Source of the DNA: CAWFZT01 sp963820415
Lineage (GTDB): Bacteria; Chloroflexota; Anaerolineae; Anaerolineales; Anaerolineaceae
NCBI GenBank assembly: GCA_963820415.1
Contig: CAWFZT010000003.1
Span: 1 to 34,690 of the forward strand
DNA: 34,690 nucleotides
Reading direction: 5' to 3'
Shown here: positions 1 to 8,000 of the stretch, in pieces
Layout: each line of letters opens with the position of its first letter
How positions within the stretch are numbered: position 1 is the first letter of the stretch
The notes under the pieces: generated by a model
Database searches by the model: none
The model's input: only the letters and a program-made list of their open reading frames with translations
What the model was told of the DNA's origin: nothing
Made by a program: the position numbers and the translations under genes

Positions 1-87
1 CTTGGGGGCGCAGGCAGCCAGCACACTGCCGGCCGCGACGAAAGAGGCGCCCTTCAAAAAATCACGACGAGTGAGCTTCTTGACCAT
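1..87 (-). CDS. N-terminus of Tat-exported lipoprotein, probable ABC sugar-binding protein (partial)
   Basis: Only the first 29 codons lie in the window; the gene runs off the left edge. The start is ATG at 87-85, preceded by GGAG (94-97). The peptide begins MVKKLTRRDFLKGAS and continues through a small-residue stretch to LAAC. This is a twin-arginine (RR) signal followed by a lipobox, so the product should be exported folded and lipid-anchored outside the membrane. Such leaders are very common on sugar-binding proteins of ABC importers in this kind of organism. The position directly after a DeoR-type sugar regulator and opposite amino-sugar genes fits that role. The mature domain is not visible, so the substrate-binding assignment is inference; a Tat-exported lipoprotein is what the sequence shows. 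Confidence 0.7.
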   Translation of the reverse strand, partial: MVKKLTRRDFLKGASFVAAGSVLAACAPK

Positions 88-197
88 TTTTTTCTCCTTC
101 TGAATCGAACTGGTGAAAACGTTAGTTGGTGAATGATTGAAGGGATTTGGAATAGATACGATTTGACTTTCGCCTCCTTTTCTTGACAGGATTGAGC

Positions 198-980
198 TCA
201 GTTTTCGGCGATAATGACCCGGATTCTCCAATCCTTCCAGGCGAGCCAGGAACTGGGCATCCGCCCCGGCGTCGGTCACCAGAGTGGTCATGCGGGTGAC
301 CGGGGCGATAAAGGCAGCCGCCAGGGTGTTTAGCTTGGAATGGTCTGCCAGGACGATCAGCTCGGGAGCCATATCAAAGACTTTACGGGCGGTGGCGACT
401 TCCGGCAAATGATCGGTGGTCAGGCCGCCCTCAATGCTGATGGCTTGCATGCCCATAAAAATTTTTTCGACGCGCATTTCCGGCAAGGTCAGCTCGACAA
501 TATGCCCAAGCAGAGACAGCTCATCTGAACGCACTACCCCGCCGGTCACCACGGTGGTAATGTTTTCGTTAGCTAAGGCCAGGTCGGCAGCAATGTTGAG
601 GGCGTTGGTAACCACGGTCAAATGTCTGCGTCCGATCAAGTGGCGGGCCAGGTAGGCCGTGGTGCTGCCGGACCCGACGAAGATTGAATTGCCGTCGCAT
701 ACCAGTTCGGCGGCCTGGCGGGCAATCGCCTCTTTTTGCCGGGCGTTTGAGCGTCATGCGGTACACCACTGGCGGCTCGGGAGGTGCTGGATTGACCAGG
801 ATGGCGCCGCGGTGGGCGCGGCGCAGCAAACCACCGGAAGCAGGGTCAGGAAGATCGCGGCGGATGGTGACTTCACTGGTGCTGAATCGGCGGCTTCACT
901 CTTGAACAGCTACCTTCTTGTTTTCCTGAAGGGCCTCCAGAATCAGTCGTTTGCGTTTCCTCTTTCAGCAAGCTATTCAA
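198..980 (-). pseudogene. DeoR-family transcriptional regulator, frameshifted
   Basis: Reading the minus strand across frames gives a full DeoR-type repressor. It has an N-terminal helix-turn-helix (ERKRLILEALQENKK, then TSEVTIRRDL), then the sugar-phosphate sensor domain with FVGSGSTTAYLARHL, LTVVTNALNIA, TGGVVR and SIEGGLTTDHLPE, ending IRVIIAEN with stop TGA at 200-198. The likely start is TTG at 980, four bases after GAGGTG. At least three frame breaks are needed, each explained by one extra A on the coding strand (near 956-958, 746-748 and 224-225), plus a TGA near codon 20 (about 897-899). The family normally represses sugar operons and is released by a sugar phosphate. It probably controls the transporter downstream and possibly pfkB/nagA. 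Whether it is a true pseudogene or a sequencing artefact is unresolved. Confidence 0.75.
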
Positions 981-997
981 TTACACCTCGGGTGGTT

Positions 998-1059
998 AGG
1001 GAAACGAACGACTACAATTCGATCATATCACAGGGAAACACGTGTGTCAATCAGGAAAC
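998..1059 (-). promoter_or_regulatory. Candidate DeoR operator: three (A)GGGAAAC repeats
   Basis: AGGGAAAC occurs at 998-1005 and again at 1032-1039, with the variant AGGAAAC at 1053-1059. On the deoR coding strand these read GTTTCCCT, GTTTCCCT and GTTTCCT in direct orientation, starting 18 bases upstream of the putative deoR start. Several DeoR-family repressors (the AgaR type is the one I have in mind) bind short direct repeats containing TTTC, so this could be an autoregulatory operator. The repeats are directly visible; the binding role is inference. Confidence 0.35.
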
Positions 1060-1330
1060 ATCATATTTGTGCAGATAATATACGCAATCGTTCAGGTGAT
1101 GCGGAAGGACATATAATTAGATATAGATAGGTTAATTCTATGTGGGTAAGGTTAAATACTCCTAATTGGAAAAATAAGCGAATGAATACGAATAAAACCT
1201 GAATAAAAGGCAAATCCTTTCGTAGATATGGGCCCTGTCCGTTAAATATTTATTTTACTCATTCATCTTATTCGGACATTTGCCCCATTCGTGATTATTT
1301 ATTTAGACCATCCTTCGGTCGGGGTTAATT

Positions 1331-1341
1331 TGGTATAAAAT
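1331..1341 (+). promoter_or_regulatory. Candidate extended -10 box for pfkB
   Basis: TGGTATAAAAT fits an extended -10 element (TGn followed by TATAAA) and lies 19 bases upstream of the pfkB TTG start. No good -35 hexamer is visible at the expected distance, which an extended -10 can tolerate. The spacing leaves a very short leader ending in the GAGG ribosome binding site at 1351-1354. Confidence 0.35.
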
Positions 1342-1359
1342 GTATTATACGAGGTTTCT

Positions 1360-2295
1360 TTGGATAATGACAAACAATATGATGTAATGACTTTCGGCGA
1401 TCTGTGCGTGGACCTGATCGTGACCGGCGCCGATGTGCGCCGCGCTTCGGCCAGGTGGAAAAGCTGGTAGGGGACTACACTGTGGAGATGGGAGGGTCAT
1501 GCAGCATCTTTGCCTGCCAGGCCGCCGCCTAGGGTTGCGGACCGCCATCCTGGGCGGGTGGGCGACGACAGCTTCGGCCGGCTGGTCTGCGCCGGCTGGA
1601 CGAGTGCGGTGTGGACACGCGCAATGTGATGGTGGACCCGCACCTGAAGACCGGCCTGGGCATCGCGCTGTGCCAGGGAACGACCGGGCCATCCTGACCT
1701 ACATGGGCACGATCAATGTGCTGCGGCCGGAGGACGTGACCGACGATTTCCTGGCCCGGCGCGCCATCTGCACCACGGCAGCTATTACCTGCACACCGGC
1801 CTGCTGCCGGGCATCCCGGAAATCTTCCGGCGGGCCAAGCGGCTGGGCCTGACCACCTCCCTGGATACCAACTGGGACCCTCAGGAGGTGTGGGACGCCA
1901 AGCTGGCCGAGGTGCTGCCCAATACTGACATTTTGATGCCCAACGAGCAGGAGGCGTGCTTCATCAGCCACCGCAACAGCCTGGTGAAGAGCCTGGCTCA
2001 CTTTCACGAGCAGGGGGTACGCCTGGTGACGGTCAAGCTGGGCGCCCAGGGGGCGCTGGTGGATGACGGCCAGGCGACCCTGCGGCGCAAGGTGGCCCCG
2101 GTCAGCGGGGGCGATTCGATTGGGGCAGGCGACAGCTTCGACGCCGGTTTCCTGGCCGGCTGGCTGCGCGGCCTGCCGTTGGAGCGCTGCCTGGAGCTGG
2201 CCTGCGCCTGCGGCAGCTCCGTCGCCGCCAAGGTGGGAGGACTGGCGGGGCAATTGGGGATTGAAGATTTTAGATTTCTGATTGATGATTGCTGA
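1360..2295 (+). CDS. PfkB/ribokinase-family sugar kinase, frameshifted in its first half
   Basis: This gene encodes a PfkB-family carbohydrate kinase of about 310 residues, which transfers phosphate from ATP to a sugar. It starts at TTG 1360 with GAGG five bases upstream. Read across frames, the N-terminus is YDVMTFGDLCVDLIVTG, then EMGGSCSIFACQAARLGL. The C-terminal half is open and carries the anion-hole and catalytic signature GAGDSFDAGFLAG, with the usual Ala replaced by Ser. Six apparent one-base deletions, all in short C or G runs (near 1440, 1527, 1556, 1588, 1677 and 1757), break the first 400 bases; no break follows 1860. The amino acids between breaks remain family-like, so sequencing error is more likely than decay. 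It converges on nagA with a 26-base overlap, so the substrate may be an amino sugar (inference). Confidence 0.8.
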
Positions 2296-3286
2296 TTGAA
2301 GAATTTAGTTCGAAGCGGCCGTTGATATAAGCAATCCGGCCAGGGGGTAAATGTGAGGCTGTTTTTCCCAGCACTTTGAGCGGGTTGTCGCGGCCAACCT
2401 GCCACAAGGCGGTTTCGTCGAGCAGTCTGAGGCCGGCCAGGACGTTCATGCAGTCGAGCAGGGTGGCCGAGCTGCCAGCCAGGCTATCGCTCTCCAGGTT
2501 GCGCAGGCGGCCGGAAGGCTCCAGCAGGGCGTGCGTGCCGAAGAAAGTATATTCTCCCGGCGGGCAGCCGGCGGCCGGGGAGGAGTCCGAGGTGATGATT
2601 ACCCGCCCAGGGCCTTTGGCGGCTAGGGCTACCGCGACCAGCTCGGCGGGCAGATGCTGCCCGTCGGTGATCAGCATGGCCGACAGCCCGGGTGCAGCAA
2701 GCTGCGGCCAGAGCGGGTTGTGGTGGCGGTGGATATAGTTCGGGCAGCCGTTGCCCAGGTGGGTCGAAAGGCTCGCCCCGGCGTCTATGGCCGCCCGGAT
2801 GGCGGCTGCATTCGCCAACGTATGCCCGATTGAGACGGTTACCCCACGCCCGCAGGCGTGTCGAATCAGCTCCAGCGCCCCTGGCAGCTCGGGAGCCAGG
2901 GTCAGCACGGCGATCTGCCCGCCGGCCAGGCCGTACAGCTCGTCGAAGAGGGTAACAGAGGGAGCCCGGACGTGCTGGCGCGGGTGCGCCCCCACCGCCC
3001 CTTCCTCCGGGGAGATAAAAGGCCCTTCCAGGTGGATGCCAGCAAGCAGACTGCCCTGTCCTGCGCCGGGCAGCGGCTGATTCCGGATGGCCTCGGCCAG
3101 CACCGGCAGCGCCTGGCGGTAGACTTCCATGGGTGAACTGATCACCGTCGGGCAAAAAGCCAGCGTGCCGCGCAGGTAGAGCGCCCGGGCGGTCATCTCC
3201 ACCTCAGACAGAATCAGGCCGGGGCTGGAGAAATCTATCCCGGCGTAGCCATTCACTTGCAAATCTACAAAACCTGAAAGAGCCAT
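2270..3286 (-). CDS. nagA: N-acetylglucosamine-6-phosphate deacetylase
   Basis: This enzyme removes acetate from GlcNAc-6-phosphate to give glucosamine-6-phosphate in cytoplasmic amino-sugar recycling. The 338-residue protein begins MALSGFVDLQVNGYAGIDF, the NagA opening. Amidohydrolase landmarks follow in order: HLEGPF (metal-ligand Glu) near residue 100, SIGHTLANA (metal His), THLGNGCPN (metal His), LITDGQHLP, and TSDSSPA in place of the more usual TDAM, carrying the catalytic Asp. It lacks the short N-terminal beta-strand extension of some family members. The start is ATG 3286, preceded by AGAGAG. GH13 lies upstream on the same strand with a 110-base gap, and pfkB is convergent. With the GH20 hexosaminidase at 14.1 kb it forms a plausible GlcNAc-salvage route. 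Confidence 0.88.
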   Translation of the reverse strand: MALSGFVDLQVNGYAGIDFSSPGLILSEVEMTARALYLRGTLAFCPTVISSPMEVYRQALPVLAEAIRNQPLPGAGQGSLLAGIHLEGPFISPEEGAVGAHPRQHVRAPSVTLFDELYGLAGGQIAVLTLAPELPGALELIRHACGRGVTVSIGHTLANAAAIRAAIDAGASLSTHLGNGCPNYIHRHHNPLWPQLAAPGLSAMLITDGQHLPAELVAVALAAKGPGRVIITSDSSPAAGCPPGEYTFFGTHALLEPSGRLRNLESDSLAGSSATLLDCMNVLAGLRLLDETALWQVGRDNPLKVLGKTASHLPPGRIAYINGRFELNSSISNHQSEI

Positions 3287-3396
3287 CTTTGCTCTCTTTG
3301 AGAATGCGCCAGAAGACCTGGTTAGAAATCTTTTTGTTAGGAAGAATTCACCAGTTTCACAGCCAATAATCTACCCTTAGTATAACGTCAAAGGAA

Positions 3397-5008
3397 TCAC
3401 ACGCCATATACGGATCCAGACACTCCTGGCAGGTGTACGATCCACTTGCCCTCAACGCATTCCAGGCTGTTCGCCGGGCCATACAGGATGTCAGCTTTTC
3501 CATTCACCGTATCGGTCTGGTAAAACGGTTTGGGTCGGCTGGCTTGACGGGTTGATCGCCACCAGGATGGTTTCTTCCGGGGAAGTCCGTTTATAAATAA
3601 ACGGGTACTTGCCTGCTTCGGCATACACCACTTCGAAAGCCCCGCTGGCGCACAAAGCCGGGTGCTGCTTGCGCAGCTCCACCAATCTGCGCACCTGGTT
3701 GAGTAGGGAAGCTGGGTCGGCCTCCTGCTCAGCCACGGTCGGACGGCCGGGCTGCCCATCCACCGGCAAGTATAGCCTGCAATCGGCCGGCGCCAGTGAA
3801 AAGCCGGCGTTGGCCGATTGATCCCACTGCATCGGGGTGCGCGATCCGGTACGTTGATAACCGCCTTCTACTGAAACCAAGCCATGCAGCGCCCGCATGC
3901 CAATCTCATCGCCGTAATAGATATACGGCACGCCCGGCATGCTCATCAAGAACAGGTAAATCAATTCCATATCCCGGGCATTGCGCCCCTCGCTGAGGCG
4001 CGGGAAGGTATCGTGGTTGCCGGTTGGCATACTGATAAAGCCTATCTCGCATGTATCCCGGTACATCGGCAAATACTCATCCAGGAAAGCCCGGATATTG
4101 CCGTGCCCGGCCGGGTCGAAGAAGCTGAACCCATAGCGGTCCCCGATTGACCAGGGTTTGCGCCACAAGGAGGCAAAACCTCTCAAATTGAAAGTTAAAG
4201 TAAAATCCATATCGAAACCAGCCGGGAGGGCCACGGTTGGATTGCTCCATTCGGAAACCATCACCGCCTCGGGATATTCTTCATCCAGCCAGTCAGTGAT
4301 TTCTTTCCATACCTCGCCGGTTTCCTTGCCGGTCGGGTCGTTCTTGACCAGCGAGCCGGCCATGTCCACCCGGAAACCGCTGGCGCCCTGATCGAGCCAG
4401 AATTTCATGATCTTTTTCACCTCGCGCCGCACTGCCTGAGGGCCCGGCGCGCTGACTGGCTGCTGCCAGGGGTAATGTGGATCGGGGTTGCAGAAGCCGA
4501 AGTTCAGGGCGGGCTGCATGTAAAAGAAATTAGTAATGTAACCGCCATCCCGTTCGGCGAAAGCCCGCACCGCTTGCATCCCAGGCGGGGGCGGCGCCCA
4601 GACGCTGTCGGTCCAGATGAACCAGTCGCTGTACTCATTGCGGGCGTGTTTGCAGGACTGCTTGAACCACTCATTTTCGATAGAAGTATGTCCCACCACC
4701 AGGTCGAGCAGCACACGCAGGCCCCGCTTGCGAGCTTCCTCGAAGAAGGCGCATAAATCTTGATTGGTGCCGTAGCGTTCGGCCACCTTGTAATAATCGC
4801 GGATATCGTACCCCGCATCGCCAAAGGGTGAATTGAAGCATGGATTCAGCCAGATGGCATTGACTCCCAAGGATTGGATGTAATCCAGTTTTTGGATCAG
4901 GCCGGGGATATCGCCAATCCCGTCCCCGTTTGAATCGTAAAAAGTCTGGGGATAGATCTCGTAGAAAACGGCTTTTTCCAACCAGGAAGGATGGGATGCT
5001 GCTGTCAT
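3397..5008 (-). CDS. GH13 alpha-glucosidase / alpha-amylase-family hydrolase, one frameshift near the 3' end
   Basis: This is an alpha-glucosidase-like glycoside hydrolase of family 13, related to oligo-1,6-glucosidase. It begins WLEKAVFYEIYPQTFYDSNGDGIGDIPGL and shows the conserved regions in order: DLVVGHTS (region I), GFRVDMAGS with the nucleophile Asp (II), VSEWSNP with the acid/base Glu (III) and PTGNHDTFPR with the transition-state Asp (IV). No signal peptide is visible, so it is probably cytoplasmic. The start is ATG 5008 with AGAGGAT upstream. The open frame stops early at 3491, but a neighbouring frame continues as ADILYGPANSLECVEGKWIVHLPGVSG to 3397. Removing one A from the coding-strand run at 3499-3496 joins them into about 536 residues. 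The frame break is probably a homopolymer error. Confidence 0.85.
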
Positions 5009-5158
5009 TTAGTTATCCTCTTATCAGATAGAGTTTGGATCTTGCGCCTGCCTTCGAGCGAGGCAATTGAAATTGATCCGGCCAGGGTAGGCGGAAAACG
5101 CGGCTGCCTGTGGAATTCTACCTGATGCCAGATGACCTGTCAACGCGCCTCCACCCAC

Positions 5159-5469
5159 AACGTCCCGGAGGGCCTGGTCGCTATGTCCGGCCTGATCGAC
5201 CAGGTTTTTCAAATGTCGAAATACCATTACTCCTTGTTCTTCGAGTTCTGGATTCAGGCCATGCGCCACCCGGAAATTTGACAGACCGCCTTCGCCCCGC
5301 CCATCGTATTCAAACCTGGTTGGTTGCCATTCTACAAAGCGGCGTCAATGAAGGCTCAATCGACTCATCTGTCTCTCCGGATGCCAGTTCCCGGATCCTG
5401 ATCGCCACGGTGCTGGGCTTGCTGCTCCAGGCTTTCTTCGACCCCAATGGGCCGGCCTGGGGGATGTAA
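5159..5469 (+). pseudogene. TetR-family regulator remnant (C-terminal ligand domain only)
   Basis: The stretch reads NVPEGLVAMSGLIDQVFQMSKYHYSLFFEFWIQAMRHPEI, then, after a break, a continuation ending LQSGVNEGSIDSSVSPDASSRILIATVLGLLLQAFFDPNG. This pattern is typical of TetR C-terminal domains (the EG-x5-D...GLLLQ motif near the end). The N-terminal helix-turn-helix cannot be found in any frame upstream. A TGA at 5279-5281 sits where a Trp codon (TGG) would be expected, and one C seems missing near 5298. Unlike most breaks in this window, one lesion is a substitution and half the gene is gone, so I regard this as real decay. It lies just before an epimerase fragment, suggesting a former regulator-enzyme pair. 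Confidence 0.6.
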
Positions 5470-5518
5470 CTGGATCCGGTATCAAAACTCTGGTCACCGG
5501 ATTTTCACGGAGGCCGCT

Positions 5519-5655
5519 ATGATTCTGGTAACTGGCGCGACCGGGCATCTGGGAAATGTGCTGGTGCGTGAGCTGCTGGCGCGTGGGAAAAAACCACGCA
5601 CATAGTGGTTCGAAAACCGCCGCCGGGTCAAGGCCTTTTTGAGAATATAATATGA
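5519..5655 (+). pseudogene. NAD(P)-binding epimerase/reductase fragment (N-terminus only)
   Basis: A good ribosome binding site (GGAGG, about 5509-5513) precedes ATG 5519, which opens MILVTGATGHLGNVLVRELLARG. This is the Rossmann GxxGxxG dinucleotide-binding start of NmrA-like or atypical SDR proteins. The frame stops at TAG 5603-5605. With one base shifted it continues as HIVVRKPPPGQGLFENII to TGA 5653-5655. A full family member is about 280 residues, so more than 80% of the gene is missing and the sequence passes straight into the promoter region of the next gene. It is a truncated relic paired with the TetR remnant. Confidence 0.6.
5646..5651 (+). promoter_or_regulatory. Candidate -10 box for the UroD-family gene
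   Basis: A consensus TATAAT lies 32 bases upstream of the ATG at 5684, within an AT-rich patch that also contains TATGAT. No acceptable -35 hexamer is visible 16-18 bases upstream, so this is only a candidate. Confidence 0.3.
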
Positions 5656-5683
5656 TCTAATAATTTAGTCAGAAAGATAGGCC

Positions 5684-6778
5684 ATGAACCACCGAGAACG
5701 ATTTGCCTTAACAATGCAGCACCAAGCTTCCGACCGCGTCCCAATCGACATAGGTGCAACCTCTTTAACCGGGATGCGCCCAGAATGCCAGCAGCACTTA
5801 CGTGATTTACTCGGTTTTCACGGCCAGCCTGTCGCCGCCAATAACGGCATTGATGAACGCATCTTGCGCTGGGCCGGGACCGATTTTCGCTCGGTGGGCG
5901 GGATTGTCTCATTACCCAACCGAAAATTTCAGATGGACGGAGCAGCATCCATAGACTGTTGGGGGATCCGCCGAGAGCCAATCGATGGGGAATACCAGAT
6001 CACCCGCTATCCCCTCCAAAATGCCACCATCGAAGACCTACGCGCCTATCCCTGGCCGGAACCGCGCCTCGATGAAACGCTGTTAGCGCAATGGGAAACC
6101 CAGGTCAAAGAACTAAAACAGGCCAACGAATATGTCATCATCGCCGAACACCCGGTTTTTGGTATTCTTGAACTGGGATGTTGGATGTGCGGCTATGATG
6201 ATTTTCTTATGAGACTGGCGGTTGACCTCGATTTCGTGCGTACCTTCTTCGATATCATCTTCAATATTCAGATGAAGGTGATTGAACAGTATTATTCGGT
6301 GCTTGGCCCATATATCGATTTGACCACCAGCGGAGACGATTTTGGGATGCAGACCGGGCCATTAATTTCGCCGCGTACCTTCAATAAGGTCATCGCTCCC
6401 TATTTCAAAGCCCGTATTCAACGCACCAAGCAATTGGGGCAATGCTATTATTGGCATCATTCTTGCGGATCGGTCTTTGCATTGATGGAATACCTGTTGG
6501 AGTGTGGCGTTGATATTCTCAATCCGGTTCAAACCTCAGCCGCCAGGATGGATCCCCACAATTTGAAGGATAGCTTCGGCGAAAAAATTGTTTTCTGGGG
6601 CGGGGTGGATGTGCAACAGTTCCTGCCAAAAGCCAGCCCTGAACAAGTTCGCCATCGCATCCGGGAACTCAGCCAGATCTTTGGCAGCGGGGGCGGTTAT
6701 GTCATGGCTCCTGCCCACGAAATGCAAAAGGATATCCCCCCCGAAAATATCGTTGCCTGGGTTGAGACGATCAGGTGA
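5684..6778 (+). CDS. Uroporphyrinogen decarboxylase-family protein (MtaA/CmuA-like, probable methyltransferase-type)
   Basis: The 364-residue protein opens MNHRERFALTMQHQASDRVPIDIGATS, the standard start of the UroD superfamily subset that includes corrinoid/CoM methyltransferases rather than heme enzymes. Other family marks are TTSGDDFGMQTGPLISPRTF, YWHHSCGSVFALMEYLLECGVDILNPVQ, then FWGGVDVQQFLP, and a GGGYVMAPAHEMQKDIPPENI end close to the usual GGYI..HNIQ..TPPENI. The His and Cys of HHSCGS are where zinc-binding methyltransferases of this family place ligands. No heme-synthesis gene is nearby, which argues against a true HemE. It is followed by a glycyl-radical activase and may act with it in an anaerobic catabolic pathway, possibly demethylation (inference). 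The substrate is unknown. Confidence 0.8.
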   Translation: MNHRERFALTMQHQASDRVPIDIGATSLTGMRPECQQHLRDLLGFHGQPVAANNGIDERILRWAGTDFRSVGGIVSLPNRKFQMDGAASIDCWGIRREPIDGEYQITRYPLQNATIEDLRAYPWPEPRLDETLLAQWETQVKELKQANEYVIIAEHPVFGILELGCWMCGYDDFLMRLAVDLDFVRTFFDIIFNIQMKVIEQYYSVLGPYIDLTTSGDDFGMQTGPLISPRTFNKVIAPYFKARIQRTKQLGQCYYWHHSCGSVFALMEYLLECGVDILNPVQTSAARMDPHNLKDSFGEKIVFWGGVDVQQFLPKASPEQVRHRIRELSQIFGSGGGYVMAPAHEMQKDIPPENIVAWVETIR

Positions 6779-6786
6779 TGCATGGA

Positions 6787-6836
6787 AGAACCAGATTTTG
6801 GGGATCCATCCATCACGGCAATTCCCAATGAACCTT
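6787..6836 (+). repeat. Degenerate relative of the palindromic element
   Basis: The sequence contains ACCAGATTTTGGGGA followed by TCC, very close to the stub at 20399-20430. Further on, ATTCCCAATGAACC resembles the right flank of the 30-kb copy (ATTCCCAGAGAACC). The central hairpin and matching right arm are missing. It sits in the 99-base gap between the UroD gene and the activase. I treat it as an eroded or internally deleted copy; similarity by chance is possible. Confidence 0.4.
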
Positions 6837-6877
6837 TTCTTCGCCAAGATCATTTCATACTATAATATCCTTGCTCA

Positions 6878-7796
6878 AATGACCATTGGCTTCCTTTTCA
6901 ACGTCCAGCAGTTCAGCATTGAGGACGGGCCGGGTATCCGCACCACGGCCTTCCTCAAAGGTTGCCCGCTGCGCTGCGCCTGGTGTCACAATCCGGAAGG
7001 CATGCAGGCCTCCCCCAACCTGGTTTGGTACAACACGCGCTGCATTGCTGCTCGCGACTGCCTGCGTGCTTGCCCAGAGGATGCCCTGGAATTGTCGGCG
7101 ACGGGGATGAAAATCGATCGCCAGCGCTGCACCCTGTGCGGCAAATGCGAACAGGCCTGCCCGGCGGCCGCGTTCGAGACCATCGGCCGCGCCTGGACCA
7201 CCGGCGAACTGTTGGCGCTGCTGCTCAAGGACCAGGTCTTCTACGAAACTTCGCAGGGCGGGGTCACCTTCAGCGGCGGCGAGCCAATGCAGCAGGTCGA
7301 TTTCCTGGCCGAAATCCTGCCACAGTGCAAAAGCAGCGGCCTGCACGTGGCTTTGGATACCTGCGGCATGGCTGCCTGGGAAAAGTATGAAAAAGTGCTG
7401 CCCTTCGTCGATCTTGTACTGTATGATCTAAAAATCTTTGACCCGCTCCGTCACCGGGCAGTCACCGGCTCCTCGAACGAGCGCATCCTGCAAAATGTCC
7501 GCCGGATTGCCCATAGCGGAATACCTATTTGGATCCGCACCCCCATCATCCCAGGTTATACAGACGATGCGGATAACATTGCAGCCATCGGGCGCTTCGT
7601 GAGCGAGGAGCTGCCGGGCGTTCAGCGTTGGGACCTTCTCGCCTATACGAATATGGCCTCGCCCAAGTACCAGCGCCTCGGTCGCGCCTATCCGTTGGAA
7701 AATAAGCCCCTGCTCCTGCGTAGCCAGATGGAAGCCCTTCACCAGGAAGCCATCCGCTATGTGCCGGAGGCGCATTGGTCAGGCGCCACCCGCTAG
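6878..7796 (+). CDS. Glycyl-radical enzyme activating protein (radical SAM)
   Basis: This radical-SAM activase should use S-adenosylmethionine and a [4Fe-4S] cluster to install the glycyl radical on a partner enzyme. From ATG 6878 it encodes 305 residues. It opens FNVQQFSIEDGPGIRTTAFLKGCPL, with the radical-SAM cysteines C29-x3-C33-x2-C36. A ferredoxin-like insert follows: an irregular C55/C61/C65 group and a complete C84-x2-C87-x2-C90-x3-C94 group. Then come FSGGEPMQQ (the SAM-binding GGE motif), LDTCG and YDLKIFDP. This insert is typical of activases for hydroxyphenylacetate decarboxylase, glycerol/diol dehydratase or choline lyase types rather than PflA. No partner glycyl-radical enzyme is in the window. 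The frame is open upstream to 6588, but that overlaps the UroD gene and is not family-like. Confidence 0.85.
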
Positions 7797-7842
7797 GTTT
7801 CTTTTGTTTCTCTGCGATCAGTTATTCAGGAGGGAATGCACT

Positions 7843-7989
7843 ATGAGACGGTTATCTGTGTTTTCGCTCGGCCTGATCCTGGCAATCATCCTGGTTGTGC
7901 TCTATGCGCGCCTTTCTTACTCGCAGAAGCGCGTCATCCTCCACCTGCTACGCCAGGCGCCCTACCTGCCCGCGCGCTATTTTGTATAG
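7843..7989 (+). CDS. 48-residue single-pass membrane peptide, unknown function
   Basis: ATG 7843 is preceded by CAGGAGGG, a strong ribosome binding site eight bases away, and the frame closes at 7989, eleven bases before the FAD oxidoreductase. The product has a basic start (MRR), a hydrophobic helix of about 18 residues (LSVFSLGLILAIILVVLY), then a basic amphipathic tail ending APYLPARYFV. I do not recognise the family. The helix could be a membrane anchor or an uncleaved signal sequence. Its tight position between the activase and the oxidoreductase suggests co-expression and perhaps that it anchors the oxidoreductase (inference). Confidence 0.55.
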   Translation: MRRLSVFSLGLILAIILVVLYARLSYSQKRVILHLLRQAPYLPARYFV

Positions 7990-8000
7990 GAAGGTGAAAG

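Larger units (their letters stand above)
981..1359. other. Divergent AT-rich control region between deoR and pfkB
   Basis: This 379-base stretch holds no convincing gene. It is clearly more AT-rich than its surroundings and separates the minus-strand deoR from the plus-strand pfkB, so it should carry both promoters. It contains the GGGAAAC repeats annotated separately near the deoR start and a TGGTATAAAAT box near the pfkB start. A loose inverted similarity (GAATGAATACGAATAAA near 1180-1197 against the ATTCATCTTATTCGG stretch near 1261-1275) is visible but imperfect. No tRNA or small ORF with a ribosome binding site was seen. Confidence 0.5.

Noticed and set aside
6588..6877. Upstream extension of the activase frame
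   Set aside because: It overlaps the end of the UroD gene in another frame and has no family similarity; ATG 6878 matches the usual activase start.
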